From assembly GCA_904501965.1 (NCBI GenBank), contig CAJGCS010000021.1, forward strand, positions 1 to 11,818: a stretch of DNA of 11,818 bases. Reading direction: 5' to 3'. The stretch is from an uncultured Bacilli bacterium. GTDB lineage: Bacteria > Bacillota_I > Bacilli_A > ML615J-28 > CAG-313. Position 1 is the stretch's first letter. Every line of letters starts with the position of its first letter. The translations under genes and the position numbers were made by a program. Under the pieces are notes generated by a model, which had not been told where the DNA came from, did not search any database, and worked only from the letters and a program-made list of their open reading frames with translations. Positions 1 to 5,918 of the stretch are shown in pieces.

Positions 1-346
1 GAATTCTATCACTTCCAATAATTTCCTTTGCAAGTGTTGCAGATTGGAAAGTTGTTGATAAAGATGATCCAATACCAGTATAAATAATATGTGCTTCTTC
101 ATCTTCTTTCAATAGTTTTTTAAAAAACTCTACAAACTCACCTGGTGCAACAGCTGAAGTTTTTGGAAGTTTTCCTGAAGTTTCTACTTTTGCAAACATA
201 TTAGTTAAATCAATATCCACTCCATCTTTATATTCTTTATCCTCAAAATTAACATGTAATGGAATAACTCTAATATCATGTTCTTTAATTAATTCAGGGG
301 ATAAATCACATGAACTATCAGTTGCTATAATAATTTTATTACTCAT
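1..346 (-). CDS. DegV family fatty-acid-binding protein (N-terminal part, runs off left edge)
   Basis: The first 115 residues of a DegV-family protein are visible; the gene continues past base 1. Family members bind a fatty acid and, as FakB, present it to the kinase FakA for phosphorylation and use in phospholipid synthesis. The sequence shows the typical N-terminal motif TDSSCDLSPEL (residues 10-20), the segment PKTSAVAPGEF (about 61-71), which matches the family's P-x-TS...P..EF motif, and GIGSSLSTTFQSA (about 91-103), which matches the SS.LS.T.QSA ligand-binding motif. The ATG is preceded by GGAGG with a 4-base spacer. That GGAGG overlaps the TAG stop of the upstream nucleotidase, so the two genes are probably co-transcribed and translationally coupled. 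The family call is strong. The bound lipid and any FakA partner cannot be seen here. Confidence 0.9.
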   Translation of the reverse strand, partial: MSNKIIIATDSSCDLSPELIKEHDIRVIPLHVNFEDKEYKDGVDIDLTNMFAKVETSGKLPKTSAVAPGEFVEFFKKLLKEDEEAHIIYTGIGSSLSTTFQSATLAKEIIGSDRI

Positions 347-354
347 TTTTCCTC

Positions 355-1614
355 CTAACCAAGCCATAATTCATTATTTTGGCCTATTAATTCTAATTCA
401 TTAATTAATACATCTCTAAATAATATACCTGTTGAAACAATATTTTCACCTTTTAAGAAAGGATTTGTAGTTTTATCAAAAATATAATCTATTGCAACAA
501 CAGAATAAACTTTTTCATCATTAATGAATTCACCATTTACATAATAATTACCATCTACATTTGTAAAATTACCAAACGCTACAACATCAGAAATAAGGAA
601 TGCTTGTTTTAATAATTTACCTGTTAAATCAACTGTTTTAACCGTATTATCAAAAGGCATAATTTGATAAACTCTACTAACTGTAATTAAAGTATTATTT
701 TCAATTGGGAACGCACTTGCCCTTATACCACCAGAATTAATAAATGCAACATCAAATGATCCAAGATTTCTATTTGAATAATTAAATAAAGCTTTTACAG
801 CCCATGATGTTCCACTTACTCTTGAAATATAAGTACCTGAAGTACATAAACCTCTTCCGAAAACAGGCGCATATTTTTCTTGAAGATTATTAACATAAGC
901 TTCAATTTCTGCATCTTTAGCTCTACCAGAAGTCATTCTATAATTAACAACCGCAGATTCTACAACATCATCTGTTTCTTTATCATAAATTAATGTTGTT
1001 TGACCAACATATTCACCGCTCGAACTAGATTGAACAACAGGAACATATCTTTTTTCTTCACTGCGATAAATTCTTCTGTTTTCTAGATCATGTGTATGAG
1101 CATTTATAATAGCATCAACTTCATATTCACCAGTACCTTGTGCAAGTAAATTATTGATTGCAGTATTATCATCATGACAACATATAATTACTACATCCGC
1201 ATTATCGATAGTTCTTGCTTTCTTAATATTCTCTTTAACAATTTCAAGCGGTTCTAAAAAAGTGTAATCAGCAATCATACTTGTCGCAATATCACTTGTT
1301 TGATCATAGCCAATGTAACCAATTACAGCTACTTTTAACCCAGATTTCTCTAGAATAGTATATTCATCTACGTAATTAGGTAAACCTTCTTTTGAATATT
1401 GGTAAATATTTGAACTAAGGAAAGGAAATTCAGCCTCACCATTTTCTAAATTACCATCACGATATTCAAGTACTTTATCTAAAGACCAGTCAAATTCATG
1501 ATTGCCAATTGTCATTGCATCAAAGTCAAGCATATTCATAAAATTTACAACATCTAAGCCATAACCAATATTTGAAATAGCAGTACCTTGGAACATATCA
1601 CCAGCAGCAAGCAA
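355..1614 (-). CDS. 5'-nucleotidase, main C-terminal fragment of a frameshifted gene
   Basis: This is the larger part of a secreted UshA/CD73-type 5'-nucleotidase. It holds most of the metallophosphoesterase domain and the whole 5'-nucleotidase C-terminal domain. Numbered from the TTG at the 5' end of this fragment, it has AAGD (3-6), GNHEFD (37-42), CCHDD (145-149, where relatives have SH) and AHTHD (172-176) as metal-binding blocks. NSGGIR (293-298) and the following YQIMPFDN belong to the substrate-binding C-terminal domain. It lacks the first metal-ligand block, NDFHG, which sits in the 98-residue ORF at 1554-1850 in another frame. Inserting one A near 1630 would join the two into a 498-residue lipoprotein of normal size. 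An AAGGA lies a few bases before the TTG, so weak restart is conceivable, but such a product would lack a signal peptide and one metal-ligand block. The gene ends in TAG, which overlaps the degV ribosome site. Confidence 0.85.
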   Translation of the reverse strand: MLAAGDMFQGTAISNIGYGLDVVNFMNMLDFDAMTIGNHEFDWSLDKVLEYRDGNLENGEAEFPFLSSNIYQYSKEGLPNYVDEYTILEKSGLKVAVIGYIGYDQTSDIATSMIADYTFLEPLEIVKENIKKARTIDNADVVIICCHDDNTAINNLLAQGTGEYEVDAIINAHTHDLENRRIYRSEEKRYVPVVQSSSSGEYVGQTTLIYDKETDDVVESAVVNYRMTSGRAKDAEIEAYVNNLQEKYAPVFGRGLCTSGTYISRVSGTSWAVKALFNYSNRNLGSFDVAFINSGGIRASAFPIENNTLITVSRVYQIMPFDNTVKTVDLTGKLLKQAFLISDVVAFGNFTNVDGNYYVNGEFINDEKVYSVVAIDYIFDKTTNPFLKGENIVSTGILFRDVLINELELIGQNNELWLG

Positions 1615-1850
1615 AATTGTTCCTTCTGGATTTTCTTTTTAACATCATTTACAAACTTCGCAATTCTAGCAGCTCCGCTTGCACCTTCGACTTCTTCTAA
1701 TTGTCCATGAAAATCATTTATTGAAACAATTGAAAGTTTTACTTGTTTATTCTCAGGTTCATTTTGAGTATTATTTGTACAACCATATAAAAAAGTTATA
1801 AAAAATACTAAAAGGAACAATGATATACGTCTAATTAATTTATATTTCAT
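1554..1850 (-). CDS. 5'-nucleotidase, N-terminal lipoprotein fragment (frameshifted)
   Basis: This is the 5' piece of the same 5'-nucleotidase gene. It begins with a lipoprotein signal: KYK and RR near the start, a hydrophobic stretch at about 9-22, and lipobox LYGC with Cys24 as the lipidation site. The mature protein would therefore be anchored outside the membrane. It carries the first metallophosphoesterase block NDFHGQ (45-50) and the conserved GA.GAARIAKFV region. Homologous sequence ends at about Lys73, after the run VKKK. The remaining 25 residues are out-of-frame tail. In the -1 frame the sequence continues directly as NPEGTILLAAGD, which is what the family predicts. The ATG is preceded by AGGTGA with a 4-base spacer, and a sigma-A-like promoter lies directly upstream. 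It could be a genuine mutation or a homopolymer sequencing/assembly error. Programmed slippage is less likely. Confidence 0.8.
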   Translation of the reverse strand: MKYKLIRRISLFLLVFFITFLYGCTNNTQNEPENKQVKLSIVSINDFHGQLEEVEGASGAARIAKFVNDVKKKIQKEQFCLLLVICSKVLLFQILVMA

Positions 1851-1865
1851 TTAATCACCTATTTT

Positions 1866-1894
1866 ATTTTACCATTTATTCGTAATTTTTTCAA
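1866..1894 (-). promoter_or_regulatory. Sigma-A-type promoter of the 5'-nucleotidase/degV unit
   Basis: On the minus strand, TTGAAA (1894-1889) and TAAAAT (1871-1866) are separated by exactly 17 bases. Predicted initiation near 1859 leaves a leader of only about ten bases, which begins right at the AGGTGA ribosome site. The inverted repeat at 1896-1930 abuts the -35 element. Confidence 0.55.
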
Positions 1895-1895
1895 G

Positions 1896-1930
1896 TCATT
1901 GAAACTAATTAAGCACGTTAGTTTCAATGA
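1896..1930. repeat. Perfect 13-bp inverted repeat between divergent promoters (possible operator)
   Basis: TCATTGAAACTAA (1896-1908) and its exact reverse complement (1918-1930) flank a 9-base spacer. Neither strand has a T-run directly after the repeat, so it is not a classical terminator. It lies upstream of the predicted nucleotidase promoter (minus) and upstream of the tRNA-Lys promoter (plus), so neither predicted transcript would contain it. That favours a DNA-level role such as a binding site for a dimeric regulator. No specific regulator can be named. Confidence 0.6.
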
Positions 1931-1954
1931 GAATTAATTATTTTTGCATTTTTA

Positions 1955-1983
1955 TTGCAAATTTTCATGTTTTAATATATAAT
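1955..1983 (+). promoter_or_regulatory. Promoter of tRNA-Lys
   Basis: TTGCAA (1955-1960) and TATAAT (1978-1983) are separated by 17 bases. Predicted initiation near 1990 is about nine bases before the mature tRNA. The -35 element also forms the right half of a small TTTGCA/TGCAAA inverted repeat (1943-1961). Confidence 0.65.
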
Positions 1984-1998
1984 AATTAAGAATTATAT

Positions 1999-2074
1999 GC
2001 ACCCTTAGCTCAGTTGGTAGAGCAACAGACTCTTAATCTGTGGGTCCAGGGTTCGAGCCCCTGAGGGTGTACCA
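1999..2074 (+). tRNA. tRNA-Lys (anticodon CTT)
   Basis: The cloverleaf folds cleanly by eye. The acceptor stem is 1999-2005 with 2064-2070, with a G-U first pair. The D arm starts GCTCAGTTGGTAGAGC. The anticodon stem ACAGA/TCTGT encloses the loop CTCTTAA, giving anticodon CTT, which reads AAG. The T arm is CAGGG-TTCGAGC-CCCTG. Discriminator A2071 is followed by an encoded CCA. It has its own promoter upstream and a hairpin terminator at 2089-2117. In an AT-rich genome most lysine codons are AAA, so a second lysine tRNA (TTT) is expected elsewhere. Confidence 0.95.
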
Positions 2075-2088
2075 TTTTTTAAAAAATT

Positions 2089-2117
2089 GGTTTGATACAA
2101 GTTGTCAAACTTTTTTT
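2089..2117 (+). terminator. Rho-independent terminator after tRNA-Lys
   Basis: GTTTGA (2090-2095) pairs with TCAAAC (2105-2110) across a 9-base loop and is followed directly by seven T residues. It separates the tRNA transcript from the kinase gene that starts 20 bases later. Confidence 0.7.
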
Positions 2118-2136
2118 ATTATATAATGAGGATACT

Positions 2137-2778
2137 ATGAATTTACCAGAAGAAATAAAGACTATTGTAGATGGCTTAGAATTTATTACAGATAATATTG
2201 GGAGAAGTTCGGATAAAGTAATTATTTATGAAAATAAATATATACTAAAAATCTCAAAAGATATAACTAGTTTACAAGAAGAATACTTTAAAATTAATTG
2301 GTTAAACAAAAAACTACCTGTTTCAAAACCTATAAGTTTTATAGTTGAAAATAATTATGCATATTTTCTAAGATCTTATATCGAAGGTAAAACTTTAATT
2401 GATGAAGAATATTTAAATAATCCAATTAAATTGATTAACCTTATCAAAAAAGCAAATGATTTATTGAATAAAGTAAATAATTATAATTGCCCATTTAATT
2501 CAAAAGATAATTCAGGGTCAACTTTTATTCACGGAGATTTATGTTTACCTAATATTATTATCAAAAATGATGAAATTTCAGGTTTTATTGACTTAAATAA
2601 TGCTGGTAACGGCGATAAATGGTACGATTTATCATGGCTTATATGGAGTTTTGAATATAATTTAAAAACAAGTAAATATACAAATCTTCTTCTAGATGAA
2701 TTAAAAATTACTTTTGATGAAAGTAAATTTAATCAGTTTATACCAATAGAATATCGTACAAATCTAAAAAATAATTAA
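2137..2778 (+). CDS. APH(3')-like phosphotransferase, short form
   Basis: This is a 213-residue kinase of the aminoglycoside 3'-phosphotransferase/protein-kinase-like fold. It has a candidate ATP lysine in YILKI (Lys38), a following Glu in LQEEY, and the Brenner motif HGDLCLPN (132-139; catalytic Asp134, Asn139). Next come FIDLNNAGNGDKWYD with metal-binding Asp152, and a helical C-terminus ending in LLDELKITFDESKF. The wording around HGD..LPNI and GFID is that of APH(3') enzymes, but those are about 264 residues long. The shortfall lies between CPFNS (118-122) and the HGD motif, where APH(3') enzymes carry the antibiotic-binding loop. Drug resistance should therefore not be assumed. I chose the ATG at 2137 because GAGG sits 5 bases before it; an upstream TTG at 2092 falls inside the terminator hairpin. 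No convincing promoter is seen: TATAAT at 2122-2127 is too close to the start. Read-through from the tRNA promoter is possible. Confidence 0.85.
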   Translation: MNLPEEIKTIVDGLEFITDNIGRSSDKVIIYENKYILKISKDITSLQEEYFKINWLNKKLPVSKPISFIVENNYAYFLRSYIEGKTLIDEEYLNNPIKLINLIKKANDLLNKVNNYNCPFNSKDNSGSTFIHGDLCLPNIIIKNDEISGFIDLNNAGNGDKWYDLSWLIWSFEYNLKTSKYTNLLLDELKITFDESKFNQFIPIEYRTNLKNN

Positions 2779-2787
2779 AAATTTAAA

Positions 2788-2819
2788 AAAATAAGAGAGT
2801 AAAACTACTCTCTTATTTT
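2788..2819. terminator. Bidirectional terminator between kinase and GH18 genes
   Basis: A perfect 14-bp stem (2788-2801 with 2806-2819) closes on the 4-base loop AAAC. On the minus strand it is followed by a long T-rich run, and on the plus strand by GCTTTTTG. It serves two convergent genes. The TAA stop of the GH18 gene (2815-2813) lies inside the stem. Confidence 0.9.
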
Positions 2820-4939
2820 GCTTTTTGAATTTCATCGTATATTGTATCAACAAAATTATCTGATGTATCTTCTGTATAAGCCCAGCACATAATACCCATG
2901 CCATCAGTTTCTAAAGCATATTGATATTTAGCGGCAATAATTTCCTCAGATTCGTACGTAACAAATATTTTAGCGTATTCATTAAATAAATATGAACCTA
3001 CAATTTGTCCTTTTGTATTATATTCAATATATTTTTTATATTGTGTACCTTTTAAAAGACGATCAATTGCATTATAGAATAAAGTACCACTAGCATGTGC
3101 TCCAGGAATGCCTTGAAGATAAGTAAGACTTGCATTTGCACCAAGTGCAGGATTATTTCCACTAAAAATAGTTCCAGAAACACTATATGATTTACCATAA
3201 CCGGCTGAACCAATAATAATTTTATTTTTATCAAGCCCACGTGAAGTAAATACTTCAACACCATATTCTACACTAAAACCATAACCACCGTCATATGATG
3301 ATTTATGAAGTGGTGATAAGTGTGTTGCTTTTGATGTATTATTTAGGTCATATGACATCATGTTTATGTAGTCAACATATTTATTTAAAGTTGCAAAGTC
3401 AAATCTATCAGATGCAGTTCCCCAAGATGTTGATGGAATAGCCGCGCTTAATAAATATGGTGAACCATTAGGATCTTGACGTACTTTCATTTCATTACGT
3501 AAGTCTCTCATTAATTTATTCATACTTACAGCAACAACTGGATAACTACTTGTAGATTCCCAGTCAATATCAACTCCATCAAAATTATATGTTTCTACAG
3601 CATCCATGATATTTTTAACAAATCTTGCTCTTTTAGCATCATCTTTTGTAACTTCAGTAAAATACATACTAGCTGTTGAACTTACCCCTGCAATACATAA
3701 GATAACTCGAACATCATTTGCTTTTAAAGCCATAAGATCATCAACAACATCATAATTTGCAAGTTTAATATTACCAGCTTCATCAAGGTTTGCGAAAGCA
3801 TAATAAATAATATCTAGTGTTTCTTTTGCTTTTTCTGAGAATAAAGTTCCTTCACTTAAATAACGTTCACTGTATTTTGTATAGTTACTTAAAGCTGATG
3901 ATTGGAAATATGTTGCAACTGGAGTTGAAGGCAAATCTTTAAATAAAACAGGATTTACTGTAATTTGTTTTGTAAGATTAATTACTTCACCATTTGCAAG
4001 TGTAATATTAGCAGTAACTGTTACATTTTGTTTACGGTGAGTTTGATGTACTTTTGATACTTTCGCATATCCTTCTTCGAAATAGAATAATTTTTCGTTA
4101 GAGCTTTCCCATTCAACTGTAAAATTCTCACCTTCTGTAATTATTAAATCTTTTGTATCTGATGTTGCAACATCACTAATACAATTTAATACATCACGAG
4201 GGTCAAAATTTTGGAATTCTTTAAGAGTATTTAAGACATACTCTATTTCTGATAATTTAATATAATTGCTAACTAATGATTTAGCACCATCAAGTAATTT
4301 ATCATATTCAGCTCTTACTGCATTTACTTTATCAAAGTCATCTAAAGTTACGTCTTCTACAGCTGGAAGCATATCAATTAAATCAATCACAACTTTTGAT
4401 GTAGAATTAATTAATTCTTCATATTCTAAATCTGCGATAAAAGATTTCGCAAGTTCAAATGTCATAATATTAGATATTTTGTTAACTGAAGTTTCTCTTA
4501 ATTTAGATATTAATTCTTCAATATTTTCAATTAAATATTTATCTGATATCTTCAAAGATACAATACTAGGCAAATTATCAATTAAAGCTTCTATTTCTTC
4601 AATAATGTCTTCTTCATATTTTTCTTTTAAACGATTAATTTTTGTTTCTAAAGAAGTTAATTTACTAATATTTGTAATAAGTTTAACTTCATCATTATTT
4701 AATTTTTTTACTTCGTTTCTAGCATTTATAATTGCTTCTTCATCTTCTATAGTAACTTCTGTTAAAGATGGTAAATTTTCAATTAGTGTTTTAACAGCAT
4801 TTACTTTTTCTTGATCAACTTTTGGTGTTTCAACAGGAGGATTTACATTTTCACCTGGTGTTTCGTCCGGAGTATTAGTACAACTAATTAAAAGAAAAGA
4901 AAAAATAAATATTACAATTAATGTTATAATTTTTTTCAT
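2813..4939 (-). CDS. Surface lipoprotein with GH18 chitinase-like domain
   Basis: This 708-residue lipoprotein belongs to glycoside hydrolase family 18, whose members cleave chitin or other N-acetylglucosamine glycans. A signal peptide ends in lipobox LISC (Cys20), followed by a T/P/E-rich linker to about 42. Three related helical repeats (about 43-107, 110-175, 176-243) share an L-I-x-x-LPS/A core and then alpha-helical, charge-rich sequence. One Ig-like module (about 247-330) contains VEWESSN and VTVTANITLANG. The GH18 barrel (about 333-708) has IIYYAFANL, the catalytic motif DGVDIDWE (454-461, acid Glu461), MMSYDL (Tyr530-Asp531) and a late MCWAY. The usual SxGG strand motif reads CIAG (415-418). 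The catalytic residues are intact, so it should be active; substrate is unknown. GAGGTG precedes the ATG. It is a single gene, divergent from plsC, ending in the shared terminator. Confidence 0.92.
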   Translation of the reverse strand: MKKIITLIVIFIFSFLLISCTNTPDETPGENVNPPVETPKVDQEKVNAVKTLIENLPSLTEVTIEDEEAIINARNEVKKLNNDEVKLITNISKLTSLETKINRLKEKYEEDIIEEIEALIDNLPSIVSLKISDKYLIENIEELISKLRETSVNKISNIMTFELAKSFIADLEYEELINSTSKVVIDLIDMLPAVEDVTLDDFDKVNAVRAEYDKLLDGAKSLVSNYIKLSEIEYVLNTLKEFQNFDPRDVLNCISDVATSDTKDLIITEGENFTVEWESSNEKLFYFEEGYAKVSKVHQTHRKQNVTVTANITLANGEVINLTKQITVNPVLFKDLPSTPVATYFQSSALSNYTKYSERYLSEGTLFSEKAKETLDIIYYAFANLDEAGNIKLANYDVVDDLMALKANDVRVILCIAGVSSTASMYFTEVTKDDAKRARFVKNIMDAVETYNFDGVDIDWESTSSYPVVAVSMNKLMRDLRNEMKVRQDPNGSPYLLSAAIPSTSWGTASDRFDFATLNKYVDYINMMSYDLNNTSKATHLSPLHKSSYDGGYGFSVEYGVEVFTSRGLDKNKIIIGSAGYGKSYSVSGTIFSGNNPALGANASLTYLQGIPGAHASGTLFYNAIDRLLKGTQYKKYIEYNTKGQIVGSYLFNEYAKIFVTYESEEIIAAKYQYALETDGMGIMCWAYTEDTSDNFVDTIYDEIQKAK

Positions 4940-4956
4940 ATTTTCACCTCGGCATA

Positions 4957-4965
4957 ATTATATCA
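4957..4965 (-). promoter_or_regulatory. Extended -10 element of the GH18 gene promoter
   Basis: The minus strand reads TGATATAAT, a consensus -10 with the extended TGn motif, 17 bases before the start codon. The best 17-bp-spaced -35 is only TAGAAA (4985-4980). As with the nucleotidase gene, the predicted start point falls at the first base of the ribosome binding site. Confidence 0.5.
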
Positions 4966-5020
4966 TATTTTTGATTAAATTTCTAGATATTTTATTTATA
5001 TTTTATATTTTGCCTTATAT

Positions 5021-5049
5021 TTGCTTTTTTCGAGTTTTTTTAGTATAAT
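5021..5049 (+). promoter_or_regulatory. Promoter of the plsC-family gene
   Basis: TTGCTT (5021-5026) and TATAAT (5044-5049) are spaced by 17 bases. Predicted initiation near 5056 gives a 22-base leader that includes the AGGAGG site (5068-5073). Confidence 0.6.
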
Positions 5050-5077
5050 AATGTATAGTATTTTTTTAGGAGGGCAT

Positions 5078-5878
5078 ATGCGATTTAAACCAGATGTTTC
5101 GAGATATAAATATCCTGAGAAAACAGACCAACATATGATTGATGTTAAACATCAAGTAGATACAAATTTTGATGAAAACCATCGTTATTATAATAATACT
5201 TTTTGGTATCATGTACTTCGTTTCTTTGCAAATATAATTATAATTTTTATTTTACATCCTTTTATGTATTTTAGATATGGTGTAAAAGTTGAAGGCAAAG
5301 AAAATGTAAAAAAAGCTAAAAAGATTAAAGGATCTGTAATGACAATTTGTAATCATGTTTTTATGATGGACTATTTAGTCGTAAATAGAGCATTACGTCC
5401 AAAACTTGGTTATATAATGGCATGGCCAATTAATTTTGAAGGTCCAAATCGTCATTTTATAAAAGTTGTTGGTGGTGTTCCAATTCCAACTAAATTCAAA
5501 GCTTTACGTAAATTCGATGAAGCAATAGATAATATCATCAACGATGGTCATTGGTTACACGTTTATCCTGAAGGTTCAATGTGGTTTTATTATCCAAAAA
5601 TAAGACCTTTAAAAAAAGGATGTTTTAAAATAGCATATAAACATAATATTCCTATTTTACCTATGGCTATTTCATATCGTCCTAGAAAAGGATTCTTTGC
5701 TTTATATAATAAAAAGGAACCTCTAGTAACAATTAGAGTTGGTGAACCAATATATATTGATCATAATTTAGAAAAGCATGATGCAATTTTTGATTTACAA
5801 AAAAGAGCAACTCATGAAATGCAAATATTAGCAGGAATTACTCCAGATGATCCAGATTACTTTACATTAGAAAGTTAA
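5078..5878 (+). CDS. PlsC-family 1-acylglycerol-3-phosphate acyltransferase
   Basis: This is a 266-residue membrane-associated acyltransferase. Family members transfer an acyl chain to lysophosphatidic acid to make phosphatidic acid, the precursor of membrane phospholipids. The sequence shows a hydrophobic N-terminal segment (about 44-66), the catalytic block NHVFMMD (92-98, fitting NHx4D), the motif VVGGVPIPTK (about 130-139), the acceptor-binding block VYPEGS (162-167), and the final proline-rich block IPILPMAISY. About 40 residues of charged sequence precede the hydrophobic segment. Start choice: AGGAGG lies 4 bases before ATG 5078, while the longer reading frame from 5021 would begin in the promoter -35. 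It is transcribed alone, divergently from the GH18 gene, and ends in a terminator shared with the C39-like peptidase gene. The DegV protein at the left edge could feed the same lipid pathway. The exact acyl acceptor is inferred from the family. Confidence 0.9.
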   Translation: MRFKPDVSRYKYPEKTDQHMIDVKHQVDTNFDENHRYYNNTFWYHVLRFFANIIIIFILHPFMYFRYGVKVEGKENVKKAKKIKGSVMTICNHVFMMDYLVVNRALRPKLGYIMAWPINFEGPNRHFIKVVGGVPIPTKFKALRKFDEAIDNIINDGHWLHVYPEGSMWFYYPKIRPLKKGCFKIAYKHNIPILPMAISYRPRKGFFALYNKKEPLVTIRVGEPIYIDHNLEKHDAIFDLQKRATHEMQILAGITPDDPDYFTLES

Positions 5879-5883
5879 AAAAG

Positions 5884-5918
5884 CACTAAAGCATAAAAAT
5901 GCTTTAGTGTATTTTTTT
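5884..5918. terminator. Bidirectional terminator between plsC-family and peptidase genes
   Basis: CACTAAAGCAT (5884-5894) pairs perfectly with ATGCTTTAGTG (5899-5909) around an AAAA loop. A seven-T run follows on the plus strand, and on the minus strand the stem is followed by CTTTTTTAAC. The TAA stop of the peptidase gene overlaps the plus-strand T-run. Confidence 0.9.

Noticed and set aside
2122..2127. TATAAT as the kinase gene's own -10
   Set aside because: The only -35 candidate (TTGTCA, 2102-2107) is 14 bases away. Initiation near 2134 would leave out the ribosome binding site.
2092..2136. Upstream TTG start for the APH-like kinase
   Set aside because: It would begin inside the terminator hairpin and translate the T-run. 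The ATG at 2137 has a proper GAGG site.
1999..2778. Integrated element at the tRNA-Lys 3' end
   Set aside because: There is no integrase, and I found no direct repeat of the tRNA 3' end in the window. The kinase has the same AT-rich character as its neighbours.
4266..4814. 182-residue open frame on the plus strand
   Set aside because: It lies wholly antisense to the helical repeats of the GH18 gene. It is Ser/Thr/Leu-rich low-complexity sequence, with no family motif recognised and a clear gene on the other strand.
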